Shown here: positions 10,296 to 18,863 of the stretch, in pieces
How the letters are laid out: each line of letters begins with the position of its first letter
How positions within the stretch are numbered: the stretch's first letter is position 1
NCBI GenBank assembly: GCA_943331855.1
Contig: CALQNE010000024.1
Coordinates: 1 to 23,982, forward strand
DNA length: 23,982 nt
Reading direction: 5' to 3'
Origin: Bordetella parapertussis
GTDB lineage: Bacteria > Pseudomonadota > Gammaproteobacteria > Burkholderiales > Burkholderiaceae_B
Notes under the pieces: generated by a model
Told to the model about the DNA's origin: nothing
The model's database searches: none
The model's input: only the letters and a program-made list of their open reading frames with translations
Translations under genes and position numbers: made by a program

Positions 10296-12008
10296 ATGGA
10301 TATCCGTCGCACCATCCTATTGATGATTTTTTCGTTTTCCCTGCTCATGCTGTGGAACAACTGGCAAGTGCATCAAGGTAATCCCCCTCTATTCGGTGCC
10401 CCGCCTGCTGCCACCAAACCGACTGCAGCAGCGACTGACCCAAATGCTGCGGCGACGACTGCTGGCGTGCCCACAGCGCCTGTTGGGGCAACAACGCCTA
10501 CAGGCAGCGCCTCTGCCACGGTTCCTGGTCTGCCTGTCACAACAAATGTTGCCGCACAAACAGTCTTGTTTAAAACAGACGTTCTCGCTTTAACGTTTGA
10601 CTTACAAGGCGCCCAACTGGTTCGCACGGATCTACTCGCATTTCCATCCGTTGAAGATCCCGCCATTCCCTTTACGTTACTAGAGCGTGCAGCAGGTCGC
10701 ACCTATGTCGTGCAATCCGGGCTCACTGGTGCCCCTGCTGGCGCAATGTTCCCCACGCATCTTGCGCCCTTCGTCCTTGAGACCGACGCCCGCGAGTTAA
10801 CTGGCGAAAACTTGGTAATTAAGTTTTCTTCCACCTCAGGCGACGTCAAACTCACAAAAACTTTCACACTAAAGCGTGGTCAATACGCAATTGATGTTCA
10901 ACATCAAATTGAAAACCTTTCTGCCCAACCTGTCTCCCCCTCGGTTTATTTACAAATTACGCGCGATGGTAATGATCCGGCTGGCACCAGTACCGCACCC
11001 AGCTTCTTGAGCGGTCCAGCTAATTTTTTTGGTGCTGCACTTTATTCTGAACAAGAAAAATTTCAGAAGGTCACTTTCGAAGAAATTGAGAAGCGTAAAG
11101 CAAGCCACATTAAACAGGCTGACAATGGCTGGTTCGCTTTAATTCAACATTATTTTGTGACTGCATGGGTACCCCCTCAGGGCAAGTCGCGTAGTTACGA
11201 AATGACTGCGCTTGAAAAGAACCTCTATGCGCTTCGAAGCATCGAACCTGTTGGAACCATCGCCGCCAATGCAAACCTAACCATCACCTCTAAGTTGTGG
11301 GTCGGGCCGCAAGATCAATCGGCGCTTGAGGCGTTGGCGCCCGGCCTAGAGCTTGTCGTGGATTATGGTTTGCTAACTATTATTGCCAAACCTGTCTTCT
11401 CACTGATGACCTGGTTGTTTTCTTTGTTAGGCAATTGGGGCTGGACCATTGTTGCGCTAACCGTCTTAATTAAAGCGGCCTTTTATCCCTTGTCGGCAGC
11501 GAGCTATCGCTCGATGGCAAAAATGAAAATGGTTGCGCCACGCCTGCAAGCGTTAAAAGAAAAGTTTGGTGATGATCGCCAGAAACTGAATACCGCAATG
11601 ATGGAGATGTATCGCACCGAAAAAATCAATCCCCTCGGTGGTTGTTTGCCTATCGTGATTCAGATCCCTGTCTTTATTTCTTTATATTATGTTTTAGGTT
11701 CTAGTGTTGAACTAAGAGGCGCTCCGTGGATTCTTTGGGTCCATGATCTTGCGGTACGTGACCCTTATTTCATTTTGCCTGCAATCATGATGGCAACCAT
11801 GTTCTTGCAAATGCGTCTGAACCCAACGCCTCCCGATCCAGTGCAAGCAAAAGTCATGATGTTTATGCCTCTTGTCTTTGGTGGGATGATGTTCTTTTTC
11901 CCCTCTGGCCTGGTGCTCTACTGGTGCGTCAACAATATCTTATCGATCGCACAACAGTGGTACATCACCAAGAAGATGGCGGATCTTGCGACCGCAACCA
12001 AGCGTTAA
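10296..12008 (+). CDS. yidC: Membrane protein insertase YidC
   Basis: Inner-membrane insertase and chaperone of the YidC/Oxa1/Alb3 family, 570 residues, the long Gram-negative form. An N-terminal membrane anchor (TILLMIFSFSLLMLWNNW) is followed by an Ala/Thr/Pro-rich linker, a large periplasmic beta domain (about 85-350) and the five-helix core with GWTIVALTVLIKAAFYPL, YRSMAKMKM, INPLGGCLPIVIQIPVF and FPSGLVLYWCVNN. The groove position that is Arg366 in E. coli reads Lys (VLIKAAF), which I believe is common in betaproteobacteria. The start is the only ATG that keeps the MDIRRTILL family N-terminus. It is 13 bases upstream of mnmE. Confidence 0.99.
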   Translation: MDIRRTILLMIFSFSLLMLWNNWQVHQGNPPLFGAPPAATKPTAAATDPNAAATTAGVPTAPVGATTPTGSASATVPGLPVTTNVAAQTVLFKTDVLALTFDLQGAQLVRTDLLAFPSVEDPAIPFTLLERAAGRTYVVQSGLTGAPAGAMFPTHLAPFVLETDARELTGENLVIKFSSTSGDVKLTKTFTLKRGQYAIDVQHQIENLSAQPVSPSVYLQITRDGNDPAGTSTAPSFLSGPANFFGAALYSEQEKFQKVTFEEIEKRKASHIKQADNGWFALIQHYFVTAWVPPQGKSRSYEMTALEKNLYALRSIEPVGTIAANANLTITSKLWVGPQDQSALEALAPGLELVVDYGLLTIIAKPVFSLMTWLFSLLGNWGWTIVALTVLIKAAFYPLSAASYRSMAKMKMVAPRLQALKEKFGDDRQKLNTAMMEMYRTEKINPLGGCLPIVIQIPVFISLYYVLGSSVELRGAPWILWVHDLAVRDPYFILPAIMMATMFLQMRLNPTPPDPVQAKVMMFMPLVFGGMMFFFPSGLVLYWCVNNILSIAQQWYITKKMADLATATKR

Positions 12009-12021
12009 CCGCTCCGGTTGA

Positions 12022-13380
12022 ATGGCCCACTCTGATCAGCAGCCGATTGCCGCGATCGCAACCGCCCCGGGTCGGGGTGGCATTGGCGTTGTACGCATCT
12101 CAGGGCCCCAGTTGGGGCCTTTTATCTATGCAGTGCTAGGTAGGTCCTTGATCGCGCGCCAGGCGACCTACTGTCGCTTTCCTGACGCTGCCGGTAACAC
12201 CCTGGATCAGGGGATTGCTTTGTATTTTGAAGCGCCCGCGTCATACACGGGTGAAGATATTCTTGAACTACAAGGACACGGCGGGCCTGCTGTCTTACAA
12301 CAGGTCCTCAATCGCTGTTTGGCTGTTGGTGCCGCGTTTAACGTACGGCTTGCAACGCCAGGTGAATTTACCCTGCGTGCTTTTTTAAATGACAAGATCG
12401 ACCTTGCACAAGCCGAGGCAATCGCCGATTTAATTGACGCCTCTTCTGAAACTGCCGCACGTGCAGCCGCCGTTTCGATGAGTGGTGACTTTTCACGGCG
12501 CATCAATACGTTATCAACGGCGATTGTGCAACTACGTTTATTAGTCGAAGCGACGCTCGATTTTCCTGAAGAAGAAATTGAGTTTCTTGAAAAATATCAA
12601 GCACACACCAGACTGACTCTGCTGCAACAAGAACTCTCAACAATCTTAACCACCTCCCGTCAGGGTGTTGTTCTACGAGAGGGTTTAAACGTCGTTTTAG
12701 CGGGGGAACCAAACGTTGGAAAATCAAGCTTATTAAATGCCCTGTCAGGACAAGACCTGGCGATCGTGACAGATATTGCTGGAACAACGCGCGATAAAGT
12801 CAGCCAAGTCATATTGCTTGATGGTGTACCCATTACGATCACAGACACCGCCGGCTTACGCGATACCGTTGACACAATTGAAGCAATCGGTATTGAGCGA
12901 ACCTGGGTAGCGATTGAACAAGCCGATGTCATTTTGCATTTGACCGATACATATACAAATCCGCGCGCGCTTGATCAACAAATACAAGCTCGACGAGCAC
13001 CACAATCTGTCGTGCTACATGTGTGTAATAAGCTGGATTTACATGAAGCGGTCTCAACAATGCCTGAACAGATGTTGGGCATTTCGGCTAAGACTGGATT
13101 TGGTCTTGATACGCTTCGAAAAAAATTGCTTGAGCTTGCCGGTTGGAATCCCAGTCAAGAATCACCCTGGTTAGCACGACAACGCCACGTAGATGCCTTG
13201 TTAGCCGCGCAAGCACATCTTGCTCAAGCGTATGAGTATGCTTTACAAAAAGATCTTGTATTAGATCTTTTTGCAGAAGAGCTTCGTTTGGCGCACGAAC
13301 AATTAGGTTTGATCACCGGAAGGATGACGCCTGATGAATTACTTGGTGAAATATTTTCTCGGTTCTGTATCGGTAAGTAG
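12022..13380 (+). CDS. mnmE: tRNA modification GTPase MnmE
   Basis: GTPase that, with MnmG, adds the aminomethyl or carboxymethylaminomethyl group to wobble U34 of several tRNAs; 452 residues. The N-terminal tetrahydrofolate-binding domain begins [20 protein letters not shown]. The G domain has G1 GEPNVGKSS at 228-236, G2 DIAGTTRD at 251-258, G3 DTAGLRDT at 275-282 and G4 NKLD. The C-terminal CIGK motif with catalytic Cys449 is intact. It is the last gene of the rightward rpmH cluster and ends 8 bases before the stop of the convergent SDR gene. Its partner mnmG lies 2.9 kb further right in a separate unit. No good ribosome binding site is seen. Confidence 0.99.
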   Translation: MAHSDQQPIAAIATAPGRGGIGVVRISGPQLGPFIYAVLGRSLIARQATYCRFPDAAGNTLDQGIALYFEAPASYTGEDILELQGHGGPAVLQQVLNRCLAVGAAFNVRLATPGEFTLRAFLNDKIDLAQAEAIADLIDASSETAARAAAVSMSGDFSRRINTLSTAIVQLRLLVEATLDFPEEEIEFLEKYQAHTRLTLLQQELSTILTTSRQGVVLREGLNVVLAGEPNVGKSSLLNALSGQDLAIVTDIAGTTRDKVSQVILLDGVPITITDTAGLRDTVDTIEAIGIERTWVAIEQADVILHLTDTYTNPRALDQQIQARRAPQSVVLHVCNKLDLHEAVSTMPEQMLGISAKTGFGLDTLRKKLLELAGWNPSQESPWLARQRHVDALLAAQAHLAQAYEYALQKDLVLDLFAEELRLAHEQLGLITGRMTPDELLGEIFSRFCIGK

Positions 13381-13388
13381 CGTTTTCA

Positions 13389-14171
13389 CTACTCAATTGT
13401 CCAACCGCCATCAACGGGCAACACCGAACCCGTAATATCTTTACCCGCTTCGCTACACAAAAATACAACAAAGCTTGCAACGCTTTTCATTGCGACAAAA
13501 CGACCTGTTGGGTGTCGCGTTGAAATATAGTCTTTCTCCGCCTGCTCAAGCGTGATTCCGTCTCTTTTTGCAAAACCAGCAATGCGCTCCAAAATAGGTG
13601 GCGTCGGTACAGTGCCAGGGCAAAGCGCATTGCACGTAATTCCATCTGTTGCAACATCCATTGCAATACTGCGCGTCAAGCCGATCAATGCCGTCTTTGT
13701 CGTAATGTAAGTAATCCGATTTGCTGTCGCGGTTAATCCATAAACTGATGAAATATTAATGATCCGTCCCCAGCCACTTTTTTTCATGGCTGGAATAGTC
13801 AGTCTTGCCGTATGAAATGCTGACGAAAGATTAACGGCGATCGACTCATCCCACTTCTCTGTTTCAAGGGTATCGACGGCAGCAAAATTTCTGATCACTG
13901 CATTGTTAATCACGATATCGATTGTTCCGAAGTTCTCAAGCCCTTGGGTAATCATCTCTTCAATTTCAGACACAACCGTCAGGTTTGCTCGACTATGCAT
14001 CACACGAACACCATAGGTCTTTTCTAACAAAGTCGCTGCTGCAAGTACTTGTTCAAGAGGCTCTAAACCATGCAAAATAATATTTGCTTTTTGCTCTGCT
14101 AACGCTTGGGCCATGGCATATCCCAGTCCAGAGATCGAGCCGGTTATTAGTGCCGTTTTGTTACGCAGCAT
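13389..14171 (-). CDS. SDR oxidoreductase, 3-hydroxybutyrate dehydrogenase-like
   Basis: Short-chain dehydrogenase of 260 residues most like bacterial D-3-hydroxybutyrate dehydrogenase (BdhA). The cofactor motif is TGSISGLG at 10-17; catalytic Ser142, Tyr155 and Lys159 are all present (NISSVYGL, YITTK); the C-terminal VDGGWT is family-typical. Numbering matches Pseudomonas HBDH without gaps. The substrate-binding residues described there (Gln94, His144, Lys152, Gln196) are here Arg94, Tyr144, Arg152 and Arg196, and the NNAG motif is NNAV. The fold and chemistry are therefore well supported, but hydroxybutyrate as substrate is doubtful. AAGGA lies 5 bases before the ATG. The gene is monocistronic, between mnmE (convergent) and the candidate oriC. 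Confidence 0.85.
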   Translation of the reverse strand: MLRNKTALITGSISGLGYAMAQALAEQKANIILHGLEPLEQVLAAATLLEKTYGVRVMHSRANLTVVSEIEEMITQGLENFGTIDIVINNAVIRNFAAVDTLETEKWDESIAVNLSSAFHTARLTIPAMKKSGWGRIINISSVYGLTATANRITYITTKTALIGLTRSIAMDVATDGITCNALCPGTVPTPPILERIAGFAKRDGITLEQAEKDYISTRHPTGRFVAMKSVASFVVFLCSEAGKDITGSVLPVDGGWTIE

Positions 14172-14566
14172 GTCAATCCTTTTTTTATCTATTCAGAAAA
14201 TTGATCGTTATGTTGTTTCTTCACATCAGTGCAATATTTAGTTACAAAAAATATCGTTGTGGATAACAAGGGCTAAGGTGTTGTGAACAAACTGTGCATG
14301 ATTAAAGAACAAGTCGGCTTTTTCTGGCACAACAAAAACTTGTTCAACTCAATCCACAAAGTTAAACAGAGTTTATGCACAAGGTAAAACGCTGTTAAGT
14401 TGACTGGAACATAGAGAAAATTCTAGTTATACAACTTATCCACAGCCCTTCTTATCCATTAGTTGTTATATATAAAAACAATTAAAGAGATAAAACAGCC
14501 TAGCAACAAAAAGACAAAAAACAGTTTTGCAAAAAAATAAATTTATTGTGCTCAAGCATGTTTAAA
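14172..14566. other. Candidate replication origin (oriC), left DnaA-box cluster
   Basis: 395 bases without a gene, AT-rich. Perfect DnaA boxes are at 14258-14266 (minus) and 14436-14444 (plus). TTATGCACA at 14373-14381 is 8/9, and TTATCCATT at 14452-14460, CAATCCACA at 14350-14358 and, on the minus strand, 14282-14290 and 14293-14301 are 7/9. A strongly AT-rich tract follows the right-hand boxes. The + strand changes from C-rich in the SDR gene to G-rich in the aminotransferase gene across this stretch, as expected at a replication origin. The upstream region of the SDR gene must also lie here. Origin function is inferred. Confidence 0.65.
14461..14550. other. AT-rich tract, possible duplex-unwinding element
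   Basis: About 90 bases rich in A/T runs directly next to the DnaA boxes at 14436-14444 and 14452-14460, including TATATAAAAA and the 12-bp palindrome AATAAATTTATT at 14536-14547. Position and composition suit a DNA unwinding element, but no established repeat motif was recognised. Confidence 0.4.
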
Positions 14567-15736
14567 TTAAACCTTCATCAGTCGTTCAAGTGCAGCATCA
14601 AGAGTGGCGGGCTCTTTAGCAAAGCAAAAACGAATGAGGTTGTGATTAGATGTGGGGGCATCTGATTGCGCATAAAAAGCAGAAACGGGAATAACAGTCA
14701 CACCATATTCTTTGGTTAACCAGATAGCAAAGTCGGCCTCGGGTTGATCCGAAATTTCACTGTAGTCTGCAAGCAAGAAAAAAGTGCCTGGGCTTGGTAG
14801 CACTTTGAATCGAGTTTGTTTTAAGCCGGTTGTGAGGTGATCACGTTTAGCTTGATAAAAGGCAGGTAGATCAAGATACGTTGAGGAATCTGCGGTATAG
14901 CTTGCGAGCGCATGTTGAAATGGAGATGGAACGGTAAACACCATAAACTGATGCACCTTTCGAAGTTCGGTCGTCATTGCTTTAGGGGCACAGCAGTAAC
15001 CAATTTTCCAGCCCGTGGTGTGCGTTGTTTTACCAAAAGAAGAAATCACAAAACAACGGGCAGCCAGTGCTGGACGCATAGCCAAGCTCAAATGTTTCAC
15101 GCCGTCAAAAATGATGTGTTCATATACCTCATCAGAAAGGATCATCAGGTCGTTGGCGACAGCCAAGCGCTCAAGCGCATCAAGGTCTTGTTCTTGAATG
15201 ACCGCGCCGGTTGGGTTATGCGGAAAGTTAACAATCAATAGTTTTGTTTTTTTAGTGATTGCTGCTTCTACTAGAGACCAGTCGACGCAATAGTAAGGAT
15301 TGCTGGCACTAGGTGGTGTCATTTGAACACTGATCGGTGTGGCACCCGCAAGACGAATAGCGGGTACGTAACAGTCATAGCACGGCTCTAGTACGATGAC
15401 TTCGTCACCCGTACCAACGCTGGCAAGAATGCTTGCCATGATGGCCTGCGTTGCTCCACTGGTAATGGTGATTTCGGTCTCAGGATCATAGCGACGTCCA
15501 TAAAGGACAGAAACCTTTTCGGCAATGACTTCACGTAACGCTGAAACACCCGCCATGGCTGGATATTGGTTAAAGCCTTGTCCCATTGCCTGCGAAACGA
15601 GGGAAAGTAGTTTTTGGTCCGTATTAAAGTCAGGAAACCCTTGGCCTAAGTTAATAGACCGATGCTCAAGCGCCATCTTGCTCATGGTTGTGAAAATTGT
15701 GGCGCCAACGTCAGGCAACTTTGAATGGATCAGCAT
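14567..15736 (-). CDS. ybdL: PLP-dependent methionine aminotransferase, YbdL type
   Basis: Fold-type I, class I/II aminotransferase of 389 residues, the length of E. coli YbdL, to which it aligns from SKLPDVGATIFTTMS to the LIRFCFAKE end. Landmarks are NLGQGFPDF at 29-37, NQYPAMAGV at 56-64, FPHNPTGAV at 171-179, SDEVYEHI at 201-208 and the PLP-lysine segment SSFGKT with Lys236; Arg369 would bind the substrate carboxylate. YbdL prefers methionine as amino donor; kynurenine-type aminotransferases are close relatives. An in-frame stop just upstream fixes the start at or after 15736, and no Shine-Dalgarno is visible. The gene lies alone between two DnaA-box clusters. Confidence 0.85.
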   Translation of the reverse strand: MLIHSKLPDVGATIFTTMSKMALEHRSINLGQGFPDFNTDQKLLSLVSQAMGQGFNQYPAMAGVSALREVIAEKVSVLYGRRYDPETEITITSGATQAIMASILASVGTGDEVIVLEPCYDCYVPAIRLAGATPISVQMTPPSASNPYYCVDWSLVEAAITKKTKLLIVNFPHNPTGAVIQEQDLDALERLAVANDLMILSDEVYEHIIFDGVKHLSLAMRPALAARCFVISSFGKTTHTTGWKIGYCCAPKAMTTELRKVHQFMVFTVPSPFQHALASYTADSSTYLDLPAFYQAKRDHLTTGLKQTRFKVLPSPGTFFLLADYSEISDQPEADFAIWLTKEYGVTVIPVSAFYAQSDAPTSNHNLIRFCFAKEPATLDAALERLMKV

Positions 15737-16134
15737 AGTGGTTGATTAACCGAAGATTTGAGTTATCTGAAGATAATACGCATTTTTAACAAAGTACTGT
15801 TGCGCGTGTGAGTGATCGCGGGTGTTGAGAGGCAGATAAAAAAAGAAAGACATTAAAAAAATATGTAGCGAACAGGGAAAACAATGACGTAAAGCGCAAA
15901 AACGTCAAATATTATTAATTATCAATAGGTTAGGTTTAATTGATGGAAGCACATAGCTGAGCGGGCTAAAGAAATAGGTGTCTTATACACGCTATCCACA
16001 AGATATTAACGAGTTAGCCACAGAGTTATTCTAGTAAAACAGAGTCATAGAAGTACTTATCCAGTTATATCCCCAGGAAATACAGAGTTATACAAGGGTT
16101 GTACCGTGGTTATCCCCAGAGTTATTAACAAGGT

Positions 16135-16150
16135 TGTTTCACGTGGAACA
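16135..16150 (-). other. parS: parS site 1
   Basis: The 16-mer TGTTTCACGTGGAACA; on the minus strand it reads TGTTCCACGTGAAACA, a standard form of the chromosomal parS consensus TGTTNCACGTGAAACA. ParB is expected to bind here and load as a CTP-dependent clamp. It is 55 bp from site 2 and about 2.7 kb from parA. Confidence 0.92.
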
Positions 16151-16189
16151 TCGTAAGCGACTGGGCAGCGTTCAATTAACACCCTTAAC

Positions 16190-16205
16190 TGTTTCACGTG
16201 AAACA
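16190..16205 (+). other. parS: parS site 2
   Basis: The perfect palindrome TGTTTCACGTGAAACA, an exact consensus parS. It directly abuts the probable -35 region of mnmG, so ParB binding or spreading could affect transcription of mnmG-rsmG-parAB. Confidence 0.95.
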
Positions 16206-16236
16206 TTGGCTTAAATAGAATTGACAGGTCTATAAT
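16206..16236 (+). promoter_or_regulatory. Candidate mnmG promoter
   Basis: A perfect -10 TATAAT is at 16231-16236. The best upstream partner is TTGGCT (4/6) at 16206-16211 with 19-bp spacing, starting on the base after parS site 2. A perfect TTGACA at 16221-16226 is only 4 bases from the -10 and cannot pair with it. The predicted leader of about 28 bases has no clear Shine-Dalgarno. Confidence 0.4.
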
Positions 16237-16270
16237 CCATCCCCCAAGCTTATCTAATGTATTTCAAAAA

Positions 16271-18175
16271 ATGAATCATCCAACTGTATTTGATGTTCTC
16301 GTTGTCGGTGGCGGACACGCTGGCACAGAGGCTGCGTTGGCTGCGGCAAGAAGTGGAGCAAAAACACTTTTGCTAACACATAGCCTTGAAACACTTGGAC
16401 AAATGTCATGTAACCCTTCTATTGGTGGAATTGGCAAGGGCCACCTCGTCAAAGAAATCGATGCGCTTGGTGGCGCAATGGCAATTGCTACCGATGAGGC
16501 GGGAATACAGTTTCGAATCTTGAATGCGTCGAAGGGACCAGCAGTCCGGGCGACCCGCGCGCAAGCAGATCGCGTCTTATATAGACAGGCGATTCGTGGC
16601 CGACTAGAAAATCAGCCAAATTTATGGCTTTTTCAACAGGCGGTAGATGATTTAGTCCTTGAGGGCGATCGTGTTGTAGCAGCGGTGACACAGTCAGGCA
16701 TTTCTTTTAGAACAAAAGCTGTCGTATTGACTGCCGGTACGTTTCTAAATGGATTAATACACATTGGATTAGAAAACTATTCTGCTGGGCGGGCCGGAGA
16801 TCCTTCTGCAACCTCTCTTGGAAACCGCCTGCGAGAGCTCAAGCTTCCCCAAGGTAGATTAAAAACAGGAACGCCACCTCGAATTGATGGGCGCTCTATC
16901 AATTATGCGGCAACAAGTGAGCAGCCAGGCGACTTAGATCCGATACCGGTTTTTTCATACCTAGGTCATCAAGCACTGCATCCCCGCCAGGTTTCTTGCT
17001 GGGTCACCCATACCAACGCAAAAACACATGAAATTATTCGCGGCGGGCTCGATCGCTCTCCGATGTATAGCGGTGTTATTGAAGGCGTTGGACCGAGATA
17101 TTGTCCTTCAATAGAGGATAAGGTTCATCGCTTTGCCGATAAAGACGCACACCAGATTTTTCTTGAGCCAGAAGGGTTATCAACGAACGAGATTTATCCT
17201 AATGGTGTTTCAACCAGTTTGCCATTTGATATTCAATTAGCATTGATCCGCTCAATGGCTGGTCTCGAAAACGCTCATATTGTTCGACCAGGTTACGCCA
17301 TTGAGTATGACTATTTTGATCCTCGCGAATTAAAAGCAACGCTTGAAACCAAAAGTATTCGAGGTTTATTTTTTGCGGGCCAAATTAACGGTACAACGGG
17401 GTATGAAGAGGCAGCAGCTCAAGGCTTGATTGCTGGGATTAATGCGGCTCGAACGGCTCGCGAAGAAAGTCCATTTATCCTCCGCCGCGACCAAGCCTAC
17501 ATGGGTGTTTTGATCGACGACTTGATTACGAAGGGCGTAACTGAACCGTACCGGATGTTTACTTCGCGGGCTGAATATCGATTGAGCTTACGAGAAGACA
17601 ACGCCGATTGGCGCCTGACTGAAAAAGGGCGAGAGTTTGGCCTGGTAGATGATTTTCGGTGGGCACACTTCTTAAAGAAGCGTGAAACCGTTGAGCAAGA
17701 AATCGCCAGATTGCGTTCGACCTGGATTAATCCACGGATGCTCGACCCAGTCGTGGCGCTTGAAACGCTAGGTAAAGAAATAGAGCGCGAGTACTTACTA
17801 TCAGATTTGCTTAAGCGCCCCAACGTTTCTTACCAAACGCTGATGAATATGCCTTTAAATCCAGGGGTTGAGTTACCGAGAGGCTTACCCGCAGGTGAAG
17901 ACGCAGAACAGGTTCAAACACAAATTAAGTACGAAGGGTATATCACTCGTCAACAAGACGAAGTTGATCGCCATCAGGCCCAGGAATCACTCGCGATCCC
18001 ACCAGATCTCGACTTCAGTGCCGTGACAAGCCTCTCCTTTGAAGTGCGCCAAAAGCTGAAAACGCATCGACCAGAAACCGTTGGTCAGGCCTCACGCATC
18101 TCGGGCGTCACCCCTGCCGCGATTTCGTTATTGCTGATCCATCTCAAGCGTTACCAATATGGCAAGGCCGCATAA
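16271..18175 (+). CDS. mnmG: tRNA U34 modification enzyme MnmG (GidA)
   Basis: FAD-dependent partner of MnmE in wobble-uridine modification, 634 residues, the normal length. The dinucleotide-binding motif [17 protein letters not shown] is near residues 11-27, followed by [32 protein letters not shown] and [13 protein letters not shown] are family blocks, and [16 protein letters not shown] is the second FAD contact. The C-terminal MnmE-interacting part ([14 protein letters not shown] onward) is complete. The gene overlaps rsmG by 17 bases and heads mnmG-rsmG-parA-parB, an order seen near origins in many proteobacteria. Codon and skew look like neighbouring genes. Confidence 0.99.
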   Translation: MNHPTVFDVLVVGGGHAGTEAALAAARSGAKTLLLTHSLETLGQMSCNPSIGGIGKGHLVKEIDALGGAMAIATDEAGIQFRILNASKGPAVRATRAQADRVLYRQAIRGRLENQPNLWLFQQAVDDLVLEGDRVVAAVTQSGISFRTKAVVLTAGTFLNGLIHIGLENYSAGRAGDPSATSLGNRLRELKLPQGRLKTGTPPRIDGRSINYAATSEQPGDLDPIPVFSYLGHQALHPRQVSCWVTHTNAKTHEIIRGGLDRSPMYSGVIEGVGPRYCPSIEDKVHRFADKDAHQIFLEPEGLSTNEIYPNGVSTSLPFDIQLALIRSMAGLENAHIVRPGYAIEYDYFDPRELKATLETKSIRGLFFAGQINGTTGYEEAAAQGLIAGINAARTAREESPFILRRDQAYMGVLIDDLITKGVTEPYRMFTSRAEYRLSLREDNADWRLTEKGREFGLVDDFRWAHFLKKRETVEQEIARLRSTWINPRMLDPVVALETLGKEIEREYLLSDLLKRPNVSYQTLMNMPLNPGVELPRGLPAGEDAEQVQTQIKYEGYITRQQDEVDRHQAQESLAIPPDLDFSAVTSLSFEVRQKLKTHRPETVGQASRISGVTPAAISLLLIHLKRYQYGKAA

Positions 18176-18863
18176 GGTGGTGGCTACGGTTTCCCCTCCA
18201 GAGCTTTCAGCACCCAGCAGGCTTGATCAAGCGTTGGATGAGCTCGAGTTGATCGCGACGGCTACGCAGAAAGCAGCCTTGCTCGAGTACCTCGCGCAAC
18301 TGTTGCGCTGGAACAAAACCTATAACCTAACGGCAATTCGAGACCCCGCACAGGCGCTGACCCAGCATATTTTTGACAGTCTCTCTGTCATTGCGCCAAT
18401 TCAACGCCGCCGCGCTAATCAGTCAGGTCGCACGTCACGCCTGATCGATGTCGGCTCAGGCGGAGGACTTCCGGGCGTCGTTCTTGCAATTATGATCCCC
18501 GAGGCACAGGTCATTTGTGTCGACGCGGTTGAAAAGAAAACCACCTTTGTTCGTCAAATGGCAGGTGTTTTAACGCTTCCCAATTTAACCGCCCGCCACG
18601 CCCGTATAGAAACACTTGAGCCGCTAGACGCAACCGTAGTGATCTCGCGTGCCTTCGCAACGCTGCAAGACTTTGCACAACTTGCTGGTCAACACGTCTG
18701 TTGTAATGGAGAGCTGGTCGCAATGAAAGGCAAGCCCCCAACCGATGAAATACCCTCTCTTGAGTCCCTCTCGCCCTGGACGATCCAGCTGGTCGAGTCT
18801 CTGACTGTTCCCGAGCTTTCTGCCCAGCGTTGTCTGGTCTGGATGCAACGGAAAGGAACCTAA
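18159..18863 (+). CDS. rsmG: 16S rRNA (guanine-N7) methyltransferase RsmG (GidB)
   Basis: SAM-dependent methyltransferase that makes m7G527 in 16S rRNA; 234 residues. [20 protein letters not shown] (about 56-75) is the family block, and the SAM-binding loop [11 protein letters not shown] is at 96-106. The ATG at 18159 overlaps mnmG by 17 bases; in-frame GTG codons at 18177 and 18180 are possible alternative starts, and none has a convincing Shine-Dalgarno. It overlaps the parA start by one base (TAATG), so the unit is tightly coupled. Confidence 0.96.
   Translation: MARPHKVVATVSPPELSAPSRLDQALDELELIATATQKAALLEYLAQLLRWNKTYNLTAIRDPAQALTQHIFDSLSVIAPIQRRRANQSGRTSRLIDVGSGGGLPGVVLAIMIPEAQVICVDAVEKKTTFVRQMAGVLTLPNLTARHARIETLEPLDATVVISRAFATLQDFAQLAGQHVCCNGELVAMKGKPPTDEIPSLESLSPWTIQLVESLTVPELSAQRCLVWMQRKGT

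Larger units (their letters stand above)
15737..16270. other. Gene-free stretch with second DnaA-box cluster and parS
   Basis: 534 bases without a gene. The left half (15830-15945) is AT-rich with little other structure (ATTATTAATTATCAAT at 15910-15925). From 15983 to 16118 there are DnaA-box-like 9-mers, all on the + strand: CTATCCACA 15992-16000, TTAGCCACA 16014-16022 and TTATCCCCA 16110-16118 (8/9); TTATACACG 15983-15991, TTATCCAGT 16057-16065 and ATATCCCCA 16067-16075 (7/9). None is perfect. Two parS sites and the mnmG promoter follow. It may be a second half of the origin or a DnaA-responsive control region for mnmG. Confidence 0.55.

Noticed and set aside
16221..16236. TTGACA followed by TATAAT as a perfect promoter
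   Set aside because: The two hexamers are only 4 bases apart, far from the 16-18 needed, so they cannot be used together. Only the TATAAT was kept.
18830..18862. Earlier ATG for ParA inside rsmG
   Set aside because: The ATG at 18863 has AAAGGA upstream, overlaps the rsmG stop as TAATG and gives the usual Soj-type N-terminus.
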